Below are positions 15,598-27,929 of a stretch of 64,000 nt of DNA, one piece after another. The notes beneath the pieces are model-generated. The model did no database searches. It was not told the DNA's origin and was given only the letters and a program-made list of their open reading frames with translations. The first letter of the stretch is position 1, and the number at the start of each line of letters is the position of its first letter. The stretch comes from Pseudomonas sp. UBA5706 (GTDB lineage: Bacteria > Pseudomonadota > Gammaproteobacteria > Pseudomonadales > Pseudomonadaceae), in NCBI RefSeq assembly GCF_002419965.1, contig NZ_DIHC01000007.1, positions 124,001 to 188,000 of the forward strand, in the 5' to 3' direction. Position numbers and translations under genes: made by a program.

Positions 15598-17849
15598 GAT
15601 TGCCCCTCTTGCGCTACACGAATACCCACCTGGCTACACAGCGCCAGGAAATTGGGAAAAGAAGTCGCAACATTGGCGCAGTCCCGGATACGGATCGGGG
15701 CCGACGCGCGCAACGACGCGATACTGAAAGCCATGGCGATACGATGATCCCCATGACTGTTGACTTCGCCACCGCCGATATTACCGCCGTCGATAATGAG
15801 GCCATCGGCAGTCGGTTCAACCTTGACACCCAGTATGGCCAAACCATCGGCCATGGCCTGCAGGCGATCGGACTCCTTGACACGCAATTCCTGTGCCCCG
15901 CGCAGCACGGTACGCCCGTCAGCACACGCGGCAGCCACGAACAATACCGGAAACTCGTCGATGGCCAGCGGCACAAGCGCTTCGGGTATCACGATACCTT
16001 TGAGTTTCGCGTGACGAACACGCAGCTCGGCAACTGGCTCGCCCCCCACTTCGCGCAGGTTCTGCACGGAAATGTCTGCCCCCATCAGGCGCAGGATGTC
16101 GATGACGCCGGTGCGGGTCGGGTTGACGCCGACATGCTCGAGCACCAGATCGGAGCCCTCTGCAATCGATGCCGCCACCAGGAAAAAGGCTGCCGATGAG
16201 ATATCGGCCGGCACTTCAATACGGGTAGCGGTCAGCGTTGCACCCGATTTAACCGTGGCCGTTGCACCGTTGCCCGATACCGGATAGCCAAATCCGCGCA
16301 ACATGCGTTCGGTGTGATCGCGTGTCGGGGCAGGTTCAGTGACAGTTGTCACACCTTCGGCATACAGGCCGGCAAGCAGCAGGCAGGATTTGACCTGGGC
16401 GCTGGCCATCGGCATCACATAACCGATGCCATGCAGCGGCTTGCCTGCGCGAATGGTCAGCGGCGGATGACCGTCGGCAGCGGTCTCGACCACAGCACCC
16501 ATTTGACGCAAGGGCTCGGCTACCCGCGCCATCGGGCGCTTGGACAACGACGCATCACCAGTGAGAACGCTGTCGAAACGCTGCCCTGCCAGCAGACCTG
16601 ACAACAAGCGCATCGAAGTCGCCGAATTACCCAGGTAGATCGGGCCGGGAGCGGGTTTAAGACCGTAAAGACCGACGCCATGGATGGTCAGGCGACCATG
16701 ATGCGGACCTTCGATGACCACGCCCATGTCCCGGAACGCTTGCAGCGTAGCCAGCGCGTCCTCACCTTCAAGGAAGCCATCGACCTCGGTCGTGCCTTCG
16801 GCGATGGAGCCAAGCATGATCGAGCGATGCGAAATGGACTTGTCGCCCGGCACGCGAATTTGGCCGCGCACGCTGCCACCCGGTTCAGCGCTGAACGCCA
16901 GCTCACCGACGGCAACGGGCTCAACGTAGGCACGTCGAGCGAGTATCTTGCCGAAATGCTCGCGGGCCACCCGGGCGCGGGTGAAAACACCAAGAAGCTG
17001 GTGACCGTCGCCTGCATCCACTGCATCACGCAATGCGTCGAGATCGTGGCGGAAGGTATCCAGCGTGCGCAGCACGGCCTCGCGATTGGCGAGAAAGATG
17101 TCATGCCACATCACTGGATCGCTGCCGGCAATTCGGGTGAAGTCACGAAAACCGCCCGCCGCATAACGGAAGATGTCGAGGTTTTCATTGCGCTTGGCCA
17201 GTGAATCCACCAAGCCAAAGGCCAACAGATGCGGCAGATGGCTGGTCGCCGCCAGCACTTCGTCGTGGCGCTCGACCTGCATGTGCTCAACGTCGGCTCC
17301 CAGCTCGGACCACATCAGGTCAACCAGGGCCAAAGCCGCGGGATCGGTGCCGGGCAACGGCGTCAGAATCACTTTGTGTCGGCGGAACAACGTCGCGTTG
17401 GAGGCCTCGACTCCGCTTTGCTCGGACCCGGCGATCGGGTGGCCCGGCACGAAACGCGCAGGCATCACGCCAAACGCGTCACGCGCTGCGCGCACGACAT
17501 TGCCCTTGGCGCTGCCTACGTCGGTCAATACAGCATTACCGAGGTCGAGCGTAGCGAGCACGCCCAGCAGTCTTTCCATGGCCAGGATCGGCACCGCCAG
17601 TTGAATGACATCGGCGCCGGTGCAGGCAACAGCGAGATCGGCTTCACAGCGGTCCACTACACCCAGCTCGACAGCCAGCCTGCGCGACTGAGGGTCAAGA
17701 TCGACACCCACTACCTCGCGACACAGACCGCTTTCTTTCAGCCCCTTGGCGAACGAGCCTCCGATCAGGCCGAGACCAACCACCACCAGGCGGCCGATCC
17801 TGGGCGCAACGGATCGCACTGCCCTCATATCAGGTATGGCATCAACCAC
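15594..17849 (-). CDS. aroA: Bifunctional prephenate dehydrogenase / 3-phosphoshikimate 1-carboxyvinyltransferase
   Basis: A 751-residue fusion covering two steps of aromatic amino-acid synthesis. The N-terminal part (about 1-300) is a TyrA-type dehydrogenase: the NAD loop VVGLGLIGGSFA near residue 22, TDVGSAKG near 110, and GHPIAGSEQSG near 135. The C-terminal part (about 310-745) is EPSP synthase with PGDKSISHR near 333, GNSATSMRLL near 405, and the RVKESDR and GDHRIAMA segments. The fusion is typical of Pseudomonas. The first ATG overlaps the hisC stop by eight bases; an ATG at 17828 is equally possible and neither has a clear Shine-Dalgarno. Confidence 0.95.
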   Translation of the reverse strand: MVDAIPDMRAVRSVAPRIGRLVVVGLGLIGGSFAKGLKESGLCREVVGVDLDPQSRRLAVELGVVDRCEADLAVACTGADVIQLAVPILAMERLLGVLATLDLGNAVLTDVGSAKGNVVRAARDAFGVMPARFVPGHPIAGSEQSGVEASNATLFRRHKVILTPLPGTDPAALALVDLMWSELGADVEHMQVERHDEVLAATSHLPHLLAFGLVDSLAKRNENLDIFRYAAGGFRDFTRIAGSDPVMWHDIFLANREAVLRTLDTFRHDLDALRDAVDAGDGHQLLGVFTRARVAREHFGKILARRAYVEPVAVGELAFSAEPGGSVRGQIRVPGDKSISHRSIMLGSIAEGTTEVDGFLEGEDALATLQAFRDMGVVIEGPHHGRLTIHGVGLYGLKPAPGPIYLGNSATSMRLLSGLLAGQRFDSVLTGDASLSKRPMARVAEPLRQMGAVVETAADGHPPLTIRAGKPLHGIGYVMPMASAQVKSCLLLAGLYAEGVTTVTEPAPTRDHTERMLRGFGYPVSGNGATATVKSGATLTATRIEVPADISSAAFFLVAASIAEGSDLVLEHVGVNPTRTGVIDILRLMGADISVQNLREVGGEPVAELRVRHAKLKGIVIPEALVPLAIDEFPVLFVAAACADGRTVLRGAQELRVKESDRLQAMADGLAILGVKVEPTADGLIIDGGNIGGGEVNSHGDHRIAMAFSIASLRASAPIRIRDCANVATSFPNFLALCSQVGIRVAQEGQS

Positions 17850-18954
17850 GCGCCAGAACCTTGCTCAAGGCTTCGAGGAAGCGGCTGTTTTCAGCAGGCA
17901 GGCCAATACTTACACGCAAGTGATTGGGCATGCCGTAACCGGCAACCGGACGCACAATCACCCCCTCGCTCAACAGTCCCTGGTAAACCGATGCGGCCTC
18001 ACGGCCGACGTCGACGGCGATGAAGTTGGCTTTGGAAGCAATCCACTGCAGCCCCAACTCACGCAGACCCTGCTCAAGCTGCTGCATACCTGCTTCGTTC
18101 AGCTCGCGGCTTTGGGTGACGAACTGCGCATCATCAAGCGCCGCGCAGGCGGCCACCAGGGCCAGGCTGTTAACGTTGAAGGGCTGACGCACGCGGTTCA
18201 ACACATCGGCCACCACCGCCGAAGACAGCGCGTAGCCCACCCTTAGCGATGCCAGCCCATAGGCCTTGGAGAATGTGCGCGAGACAAGCAGGTTCGGGTA
18301 TTGGCCGAGGAAATTCAGGCCGTCTGGCAAATCGGCACCTTCGGCGTATTCGATGTAGGCCTCATCGAGGACCACCAGCACGTCTTCCGGCACATCGGCG
18401 AGGAACGCGGCCAGCGCCTGCGGGCCGAACCAGGTGCCGGTGGGGTTATTCGGGTTGGCGATGAAGACAACGCGAGTGTTGCTGTCGATCGCGGCAAGCA
18501 TGGCAGGCAGGTCGTGCCCCCAATCCTTGGCCTTGGCCACGCGCGCGTCGGCGCCCACGGCCTGGGTAACGATCGGATAGATGGCGAATGCGTGTTCGCT
18601 GAATACTGCATTCAGGCCAGGAGCGAGATAGGCCCGGGCAACAATCTCAAGAATGTCGTTGGAACCATTGCCCAGTGTCACCTGAGTAGGCTCTACGCCA
18701 CACCGGCGGGACAGCAACTGCTTGAGCTCAAAGCCATTGCCGTCTGGATAGCGGGTCAGTTCCGCCAACGCGTCACGAATTGCCGCCAGCGCCTTCGGAC
18801 TCCCGCCCAGCGGGTTTTCGTTGCTGGCCAGCTTGATGATGCGAGCCGGGTCGATATCCAGCTCACGCGCCAACTCGTCCACCGGCTTGCCGGGAACGTA
18901 AGGCGATAGTTTTTGCACGCCGGCCTGGGCCAGCGCGAGGAAGTCGCCGCTCAT
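17842..18954 (-). CDS. hisC: Histidinol-phosphate aminotransferase (HisC2 type)
   Basis: A 370-residue fold-type I PLP aminotransferase. NPNNPTG lies near residue 162, the PLP-binding lysine in the SRTFSKAYGLASLRVGY segment near 223, and the substrate-side loop LASNENPLG near 40. It acts on histidinol phosphate and, given its place between pheA and tyrA-aroA, probably also on aromatic keto acids. The ATG at 18954 has GAGG upstream and starts the family homology; an in-frame ORF begins at 19050 but adds 32 unrelated residues. Confidence 0.93.
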   Translation of the reverse strand: MSGDFLALAQAGVQKLSPYVPGKPVDELARELDIDPARIIKLASNENPLGGSPKALAAIRDALAELTRYPDGNGFELKQLLSRRCGVEPTQVTLGNGSNDILEIVARAYLAPGLNAVFSEHAFAIYPIVTQAVGADARVAKAKDWGHDLPAMLAAIDSNTRVVFIANPNNPTGTWFGPQALAAFLADVPEDVLVVLDEAYIEYAEGADLPDGLNFLGQYPNLLVSRTFSKAYGLASLRVGYALSSAVVADVLNRVRQPFNVNSLALVAACAALDDAQFVTQSRELNEAGMQQLEQGLRELGLQWIASKANFIAVDVGREAASVYQGLLSEGVIVRPVAGYGMPNHLRVSIGLPAENSRFLEALSKVLARG

Positions 18955-19088
18955 GTACCGCTTTACCTCTTCTAGGACAACTGCAGGCTTAGACGCTGCA
19001 GCCGTCCGGCTTGCTGGCGGCGACGTACTTGACATCGCTGCCGCGGACAAGCCGGACTGCTACAGGATCTGCGATGTAATCGACACCG

Positions 19089-20183
19089 CTAGAGAACTGC
19101 TTTCGGATAGGAACCCAGCACCTTGAGCGCCACGGCCTCCTGACTGATCCGCTCCAGCACCGCCTTGATCAACGGATCCCGGTGATGGCCGACGAAATCG
19201 ATAAAGAACACGTAGGTCCATTTACCACTGCGCGAAGGGCGCGTTTCGATGCGGGTCAGGTCGATACCGTTCTCGTGGAAAGGCCCCAGCAATTCGTGCA
19301 ATGCGCCAGGCTTGTTGCTCATCGACACGATGATCGAGGTCTTGTCATCGCCGGTCGGCGGCACTTCCTGGTTACCGATCATCAAAAAGCGTGTCGAGTT
19401 GTCTGGACGATCCTCGATCTTCTCGGCAATACGCAGCAGGCCATACAGGCCCGCCGCCATGTCACCGGCGATGGCGGCAGAGCTCCACTCGCCCTTCACA
19501 CGCTTGGCGGCTTCGGCGTTGCTGGACACCGCCACGCGTTCGACGTTGGGGTAATGAGCGTCCAGCCATTTGCGGCACTGGGCCAGCGACTGGGCGTGGG
19601 AGTAAATGCGGCTGATGCTGTCAGTTTTGGTATTTTCGCCCACCAGCAAATGGTGGTGAATACGCAGTTCGACCTCGCCGCAGATGACCATGTCATGCTC
19701 GAGGAAGCTGTCCAGGGTGTGGTTGACCGCACCCTCGGTGGAGTTTTCTACTGGAACCACGCCGAAGTTGACCGCGCCGGCGGCCACTTCGCGGAACACT
19801 TCGTCGATGGCAGCCATCGGCTTGCTGATCACTGCATGGCCGAAATGCTTGAGCGCTGCCGCCTGGGTGAAGGTGCCTTCAGGGCCGAGGTAGGCGACCT
19901 TGAGCGGCTGTTCCAGCGCCAGGCACGACGACATGATTTCGCGGAACAAACGCGCCATTTCCTCGTTGCTCAGCGGGCCTCGATTGCGCTCCATGACGCG
20001 CTTGAGCACGGCGGCTTCGCGCTCAGGACGATAGAACACCGGTTCCTCGCCCTCCGCAAGACTGGCCATTTTTACCCGCGCCACTTCCTGCGCGCAGCGT
20101 GCCCGTTCGCTGATCAGTTCCAGGACCTTTTCGTCCAGGCTGTCGATGCGTACGCGCAGCGCCTTGAGCTCTTGTTCAGACAT
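19089..20183 (-). CDS. pheA: Bifunctional chorismate mutase / prephenate dehydratase (P-protein)
   Basis: Converts chorismate to prephenate and then to phenylpyruvate. The 364-residue protein has an AroQ-type mutase domain (about 1-90, helical, RIDSLDEKVLELISERARCA), a dehydratase domain from LGPEGTFTQAAA near residue 98 with the catalytic-loop threonine in the NSTRFLMI segment, and a C-terminal ACT domain (NKPGALHELL and TRIETRPSRSG) for feedback by phenylalanine. The start overlaps the serC stop by one base (TAATG). Confidence 0.96.
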   Translation of the reverse strand: MSEQELKALRVRIDSLDEKVLELISERARCAQEVARVKMASLAEGEEPVFYRPEREAAVLKRVMERNRGPLSNEEMARLFREIMSSCLALEQPLKVAYLGPEGTFTQAAALKHFGHAVISKPMAAIDEVFREVAAGAVNFGVVPVENSTEGAVNHTLDSFLEHDMVICGEVELRIHHHLLVGENTKTDSISRIYSHAQSLAQCRKWLDAHYPNVERVAVSSNAEAAKRVKGEWSSAAIAGDMAAGLYGLLRIAEKIEDRPDNSTRFLMIGNQEVPPTGDDKTSIIVSMSNKPGALHELLGPFHENGIDLTRIETRPSRSGKWTYVFFIDFVGHHRDPLIKAVLERISQEAVALKVLGSYPKAVL

Positions 20184-21268
20184 TAGCCATGTTCCTTCTC
20201 AAATTCGGCCATGTAGGCCACCAGCGCTTCAACTGCTTCCAAACCCAGAGCGTTGTAGATCGAAGCACGCATGCCGCCGACCGACCGATGGCCTTTAAGG
20301 TTGAGCAAACCACGCTCATCGGCACCGGCCAGGAAAGTCTTGTCAAGACGCTCGTCAGCCAGCCGGAACGGCACGTTCATCCACGAGCGGGCGTTGTGGC
20401 TGATCGGGTTGGAATAAAACTCGCTGTTGTCGATAAAGCCATAGAGGCGCTCTTTCTTGGCGCGGTTGCGTTGTTCCATGGCCTCGACGCCGCCTTGTTC
20501 CCTGAGCCACTCGAAGACCAGACCCGACAAATACCAGGAGTATGTGGCTGGCGTGTTGTACATCGAGTCGTTATCGGCCGAGACCTTATAGTCAAGCATG
20601 GTAGGACAACTGCTGCGCGCACGACCGAGCAGGTCTTCACGCACAATCACGACCACCAGCCCGCTAGGGCCGATGTTCTTCTGTGCGCCAGCGTAGATCA
20701 GACCAAACTGCGAGACATCGATTGGGCGCGACAGAATGTCCGAAGACATGTCGACCACCAACGGTACGTCACCGGTCTGCGGTACCCAGTCGAACTGCAA
20801 GCCGCCAATGGTTTCGTTGGAGGCGTAGTGGACGTAAGCCGCGTTTTGGGTCAGCTTCCATTCGTTCTGCCCCGGGATCGCCAGGTAGTCGAAAGGCTTG
20901 GCACTGGCCGCGACGTTGACATTGCCGAAACGGCGGGCTTCTTCAATGGCCTTTTTCGACCAGATGCCGGTTTCGACGTAATCGGCCGTGCCATTTTCCG
21001 GCAGCAGGTTCAGCGGAATTTCCGCAAACTGCTGGCTAGCACCACCTTGCAGAAAAAGAATTTTGTAGTGGGACGGAACGGACAGCAGCTCGCGCAGATC
21101 TTGCTCCGCCTTCCTGGCGATGGCCGTGTAATCGTCGCTGCGATGACTCATCTCCATCACTGACAAGCCTTTGCCGTGCCAGTCGAGCATCTCGGCCTGG
21201 GCGCGTTGCAAAACAGCATCAGGAAGCGCGGCAGGACCGGCGCAGAAGTTAAAGGCTCGCTTGCTCAT
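20183..21268 (-). CDS. serC: Phosphoserine aminotransferase
   Basis: PLP enzyme of serine and pyridoxine synthesis, 361 residues. It begins RAFNFCAGPAALP, has the PLP-lysine in GAQKNIGPSG near residue 198, and ends GGMRASIYNALG, all standard for SerC. The ATG at 21268 is chosen over one five codons upstream because GAGGGTGG lies directly before it. It is the first gene of a coupled serC-pheA-hisC-tyrA/aroA-cmk string. Confidence 0.96.
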   Translation of the reverse strand: MSKRAFNFCAGPAALPDAVLQRAQAEMLDWHGKGLSVMEMSHRSDDYTAIARKAEQDLRELLSVPSHYKILFLQGGASQQFAEIPLNLLPENGTADYVETGIWSKKAIEEARRFGNVNVAASAKPFDYLAIPGQNEWKLTQNAAYVHYASNETIGGLQFDWVPQTGDVPLVVDMSSDILSRPIDVSQFGLIYAGAQKNIGPSGLVVVIVREDLLGRARSSCPTMLDYKVSADNDSMYNTPATYSWYLSGLVFEWLREQGGVEAMEQRNRAKKERLYGFIDNSEFYSNPISHNARSWMNVPFRLADERLDKTFLAGADERGLLNLKGHRSVGGMRASIYNALGLEAVEALVAYMAEFEKEHG

Positions 21269-21351
21269 ATCCACCCTCGTCAACTCGTTGAATTCGAAAC
21301 GGCTGCAGCCGACAGGCCCTTCGGCGCGGCTGCAGTTCTGGCCAAAGCCAA

Positions 21352-21372
21352 GAGGGCCCGTGAAGGGCCCTC
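21352..21372 (-). terminator. GC-rich hairpin between gyrA and serC
   Basis: An eight-base perfect stem GAGGGCCC / GGGCCCTC (21352-21359, 21365-21372) with a five-base loop lies 15 bases beyond the gyrA stop. The T run is on the 5' side in the direction of gyrA transcription and the 3' side is only moderately T-rich, so it may be a weak terminator or a processing hairpin. Confidence 0.55.
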
Positions 21373-21386
21373 AAAAACAACGTTTA

Positions 21387-24182
<2,796 letters not shown>

Positions 24183-24487
24183 GAGAAGCCTGATTCCTTT
24201 TTCTGGTGAAACCTCGCGCATCCATCCGGGATGAGCGAAGCTCGCCGCCGCCGGCGATTGCCTGGCAGCGACTTACGACAAATCAGCGATTTAAGCCAGG
24301 GATTTGCGCAGTAAAGAAGGCTGCATTGCGCCCCCTTGGAAACCGCCGGATGTTACCACAATCGCGGTCAGGCACGAAGCATTTGAGAGCGCTGAAAACG
24401 AGCCATTTCGCCACTAGCGGCCTGTAGTGCGCCTACAGGGCCCCGTAGCGCTCACCCCGCCGGATGGTAGCGCCTGTTGCACAGAGC
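24183..24487 (-). promoter_or_regulatory. gyrA upstream region and 5' leader
   Basis: This 305-base gap between mtnA and gyrA holds the gyrA promoter and leader. A possible -35/-10 pair on the minus strand, TTCGTG with TAACAT 17 bases on, lies near 24350-24380. The last 110 bases before gyrA can form small hairpins (a CGCCGGCGGCGGCG run and CATCC-C-GGATG). A gyrA RNA motif in the gyrA 5' UTR of Pseudomonas is known (Rfam); this leader is the expected place for it, but its consensus could not be checked here. Confidence 0.4.
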
Positions 24488-25564
24488 TCAATGCAAGCGT
24501 TTACGGCACATCAGCTGGGCCATTTTTGCCGTGTCGGGGCGTTCGACGATGCCTTTCTCGGTCACGATGACATCGATCAGGTCAGCCGGCGTCACATCGA
24601 ATACCGGATTAAAAGCGCTGACACCCGCGCCCAGCCTGCGGCCTGCCACTTCCAGCAATTCGCTATCCTGGCGCTCTTCAATGGGAATCTCCTCGCCGCT
24701 GGCCAGGTTCATGTCGATCGTCGAACTGGGCGCCACCACCATGAACCGAACGCCATGATGCATGGCCGCAACAGCCAGTTGGTAGGTGCCGATCTTGTTC
24801 GCCACATCTCCATTGGCGGTGATGCGGTCCGCGCCGACGATGACCCAGGTGATGCCCTTGGTCTTCATCAGGTGCGCGGCCGCCGAGTCCGCCGTGACCG
24901 TCACCGGAATGCCTTCGCTGGCCAGTTCCCAGGCCGTCAGACGCGAGCCTTGCAGCCAGGGTCGGGTTTCGTCGGCATATACGCGCTCGATCATGCCGTC
25001 TATATAAGCTGCGCGAACCACCCCCAGTGCCGTACCGAAGCCGCCGGTGGCAAGGGCACCGGCGTTGCAGTGAGTGAGCACCGTTTGCAGGTTGCCCTGA
25101 TGTTTGCGGATCGAATCCACTCCCAGTTGCGCCATGGTCAGGTTGGCTTCGCGGTCGCTGAGATGGATCGCCACTGCCTCGGCCTCCATCGCTGCGCGAG
25201 GGTCTTCATGGTCCTTGAGCCGATACAGGCGCCCGCGCATGCGGTTCAGCGCCCAGAACAGATTGACGGCTGTGGGCCGTGTGTTGACCAGCAGATCGAA
25301 ATCTTCCTCCAGCGCCATCTGCCAATCGCCACCCAGGGCGTAACGTTCAAAGACCGCCAGCACCAAGCCATACGCCGCAGCAATGCCGATGGCCGGCGCG
25401 CCACGCACGGTCATGGTTCGGATAGCCTCGGCCACGCCTTCGGCACTGTCGAAGGCCTGCCAGGTCTGCTCGAATGGCAGGACGCGCTGATCCAGCAGAT
25501 ACAGCGTGCCGTCCTGCCAATCGATGGCCTTTACCTTCTCTGCCGCCAGTAGTCGATCACGCAT
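24488..25564 (-). CDS. mtnA: S-methyl-5-thioribose-1-phosphate isomerase
   Basis: Isomerises MTR-1-P to MTRu-1-P in methionine salvage. The 358-residue enzyme has the eIF2B-like fold with RGAPAIGIAAAYG near residue 50, the catalytic cysteine in THCNAGALATGG near 160, and the catalytic aspartate in GADRITANGDVANKIGTYQ near 240. The ATG at 25564 starts the MtnA homology; an ORF from 25666 only adds intergenic sequence. It is divergent from an MTA/SAH deaminase gene that acts in the same pathway, and upstream of gyrA as in other pseudomonads. Confidence 0.95.
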   Translation of the reverse strand: MRDRLLAAEKVKAIDWQDGTLYLLDQRVLPFEQTWQAFDSAEGVAEAIRTMTVRGAPAIGIAAAYGLVLAVFERYALGGDWQMALEEDFDLLVNTRPTAVNLFWALNRMRGRLYRLKDHEDPRAAMEAEAVAIHLSDREANLTMAQLGVDSIRKHQGNLQTVLTHCNAGALATGGFGTALGVVRAAYIDGMIERVYADETRPWLQGSRLTAWELASEGIPVTVTADSAAAHLMKTKGITWVIVGADRITANGDVANKIGTYQLAVAAMHHGVRFMVVAPSSTIDMNLASGEEIPIEERQDSELLEVAGRRLGAGVSAFNPVFDVTPADLIDVIVTEKGIVERPDTAKMAQLMCRKRLH

Positions 25565-25643
25565 TGCACACCCCACATGATGAAATTTCGAAGATCGGGG
25601 CGCTCGGTACGTTCCAATCGTTTGTAGTGATCGAACCTTAGCG

Positions 25644-25672
25644 TTCACGAGCATGCTCGCTCCCACAATTGA
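25644..25672. repeat. REP-like palindromic element
   Basis: CACGAGCATGCTCGCTCCCACA resembles the GTGGGAGCGAGCATGCTCG repeats scattered in fluorescens-group genomes. The palindromic core is CGAGCATGCTCG. It sits in the mtnA / deaminase divergent region, as is normal for intergenic REP elements. Copy number cannot be counted from one window. Confidence 0.65.
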
Positions 25673-25791
25673 TATCGGCGCAAGCAGTCAAATGGCCAGC
25701 AGCTGAAAAAGCCGCCGATTATAGCGAGCCGCCCGCCGAGGCGCTCGGGTATACTTCGCCCTCCCGTAAAAGCCCCTGGATGCCCGTCCTC

Positions 25792-27120
25792 ATGCCCCAC
25801 TCCGCTGCCCCGCTCGACCTTCTGCTGCTGCCGGACTGGCTGGTGCCGGTCGAACCCGCCGGGGTAGTACTGCAGCAACACGGCATCGGGATTCGGGACG
25901 GGGTGATCGCGTACATTGGCCCCAAGGCAGAGGCTCTGCGGAAAAATGCTCTGCAGGTCCGAGAACTGCCAGGCATGCTGCTCAGTCCGGGCCTGATCAA
26001 CGCCCACGGGCATGCGGCGATGACGCTGTTCCGCGGCCTGGCCGATGATCTGCCGTTGATGACCTGGCTTGAGGACCATATCTGGCCCGCCGAGAGCAAA
26101 TGGGTCGATGAGGACTTCGTGCGCGACGGCACCGATATTGCCATCGCAGAGCAACTCAAGGGCGGCATCACCTGTTTCTCTGATATGTATTTCTTTCCGA
26201 AAATCGCCTGCGAACGCGTGCACAACAGCGGCATTCGCGCACAAATCACCGTGCCAGTGCTGGACTTCCCGATACCCGGGGCGCGTAACGCCGACGAATC
26301 CCTGCACATCGGCGTCGAATTGTTCAACGACCTGGCTCATCACGACCGGATCACAATTGCCATGGGACCACACGCGCCCTACACCGTCAGCGACGAAAAT
26401 CTGGAAAAGATCCGGGTCATCGCCGACGAGCTGGACGCGGCGATTCACATGCATGTCCATGAAACTGCATTTGAAGTGAGTGAAGCGGTCCAGCAGCGTC
26501 AGGAACGCCCGCTCGCGCGGCTGCACCGGCTGGGCCTGCTGGGTCCGCGCTTTCAGGCCGTGCACATGACCCAGATCAGCGATGATGACCTGGCGATGCT
26601 GGTAGAAACCAACTCAAGCGTCATTCATTGCCCGGAATCGAACCTGAAGCTGGCCAGTGGTTTTTGCCCGGTCGAACGGCTTTGGCAAGCAGGAGTCAAT
26701 GTCGCGATAGGCACCGACGGAGCGGCCAGCAACAACGATCTGGACTTGCTCGGCGAAACACGCACTGCTGCGTTACTGGCAAAGGCCGTGGCTGGCTCGG
26801 CGACCGCACTGGACGCACACCGCGCGCTGCGCATGGCAACGCTCAACGGCGCACGAGCCTTGGGCATCGAGCACCTCACCGGTTCGCTGGAAATCGGCAA
26901 GGCAGCAGACATGGTCGCATTCGACCTGTCGGGACTGGCGCAACAGCCCATTTACGATTCGGTTTCGCAGCTTATCTACGCCAGCGGCCGTGACTGCGTG
27001 CAGCACGTCTGGGTCGCAGGTAAACAACTGCTGCAGGACAAGCGCCTGACGCGAATGGATGAAGAAGCGTTAATCAGGACCGCCAAAGCCTGGGGCAATC
27101 GCATCGCCGCCAAGGCCTGA
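25792..27120 (+). CDS. mtaD: 5'-methylthioadenosine / S-adenosylhomocysteine deaminase (amidohydrolase family)
   Basis: A 442-residue TRZ/ATZ-type metal-dependent deaminase. Zinc-ligand motifs are NAHGHAAM near residue 70, HMHVHET near 220 and the catalytic aspartate in IGTDGAASNNDLDLL near 307. The P. aeruginosa counterpart at this position (PA3170, upstream of ubiG) is known to deaminate MTA to methylthioinosine, which fits the divergent mtnA. Two in-frame ATGs (25780 and 25792) are possible; the second is used because it starts the homology, and neither has a strong ribosome-binding site. Confidence 0.88.
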   Translation: MPHSAAPLDLLLLPDWLVPVEPAGVVLQQHGIGIRDGVIAYIGPKAEALRKNALQVRELPGMLLSPGLINAHGHAAMTLFRGLADDLPLMTWLEDHIWPAESKWVDEDFVRDGTDIAIAEQLKGGITCFSDMYFFPKIACERVHNSGIRAQITVPVLDFPIPGARNADESLHIGVELFNDLAHHDRITIAMGPHAPYTVSDENLEKIRVIADELDAAIHMHVHETAFEVSEAVQQRQERPLARLHRLGLLGPRFQAVHMTQISDDDLAMLVETNSSVIHCPESNLKLASGFCPVERLWQAGVNVAIGTDGAASNNDLDLLGETRTAALLAKAVAGSATALDAHRALRMATLNGARALGIEHLTGSLEIGKAADMVAFDLSGLAQQPIYDSVSQLIYASGRDCVQHVWVAGKQLLQDKRLTRMDEEALIRTAKAWGNRIAAKA

Positions 27121-27227
27121 CGGACCAGCCTGAGTCGAGAGCGTCGTACACCAGCGCCACGTTTTTGCACGATCACGGCCAGACGCCGCGATCTGGCACC
27201 GAATTTCAAGTTTTAGAGGAATCACAG

Positions 27228-27926
27228 ATGAGCAACGTCGACAACGCCGAAATCGCCAAATTCGAGGCCCTGGCCCATCGCTGGTGGGATCGCAATAGCG
27301 AATTCAAACCGCTGCACGATATCAATCCGCTGCGGGTGAACTGGATTGACGAGCGCGTCAGTCTGGCGGGCAAGAAGGTGCTCGACGTTGGTTGCGGGGG
27401 CGGCATTCTCAGCGAGGCGATGGCCCTGCGCGGCGCCACCGTGACCGGGATCGACATGGGTGAAGCACCCTTGGCCGTGGCGCAACTGCATCAGCTGGAG
27501 TCGGGAGTCAGCGTCGAATATCGCCAGATCACGGCCGAAGCCCTGGCCGAAGAGATGCCCGAGCAGTTCGATGTCGTGACCTGCCTGGAAATGCTTGAGC
27601 ACGTACCCGATCCGTCGTCCGTGATTCGCGCCTGCTACGCGATGGTCAAGCCGGGTGGCCAGGTTTTTTTCTCTACCATTAACCGCAATCCGAAGGCTTA
27701 TCTGTTCGCGATCATCGGTGCCGAATACATCATGAACCTGCTGCCGCGCGGGACCCATGACTTCAAGAAGTTCATTCGTCCGTCCGAGCTTGGCGCCTGG
27801 AGCCGCAGCGCGGGGCTGCAGGTCAAGGACATTATCGGCCTGACCTACAACCCGCTGACCAAACACTACAAGCTGGCCTCCGATGTCGACGTCAACTACA
27901 TGATCCAGACGCTCAAGGGGGCCTGA
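27228..27926 (+). CDS. ubiG: Ubiquinone biosynthesis O-methyltransferase UbiG
   Basis: SAM-dependent enzyme making both O-methylations of ubiquinone. The 232-residue protein has the SAM loop VLDVGCGGGILSEAMA near residue 50, DMGEAPL near 72, and CLEMLEHVPDP near 118, followed by the NRNPKAYLFAI segment typical of UbiG. The ATG at 27228 has TAGAGGA nine bases before it. Three bases separate it from mupP, so the two are co-transcribed. Confidence 0.96.
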   Translation: MSNVDNAEIAKFEALAHRWWDRNSEFKPLHDINPLRVNWIDERVSLAGKKVLDVGCGGGILSEAMALRGATVTGIDMGEAPLAVAQLHQLESGVSVEYRQITAEALAEEMPEQFDVVTCLEMLEHVPDPSSVIRACYAMVKPGGQVFFSTINRNPKAYLFAIIGAEYIMNLLPRGTHDFKKFIRPSELGAWSRSAGLQVKDIIGLTYNPLTKHYKLASDVDVNYMIQTLKGA

Positions 27927-27929
27927 ATC

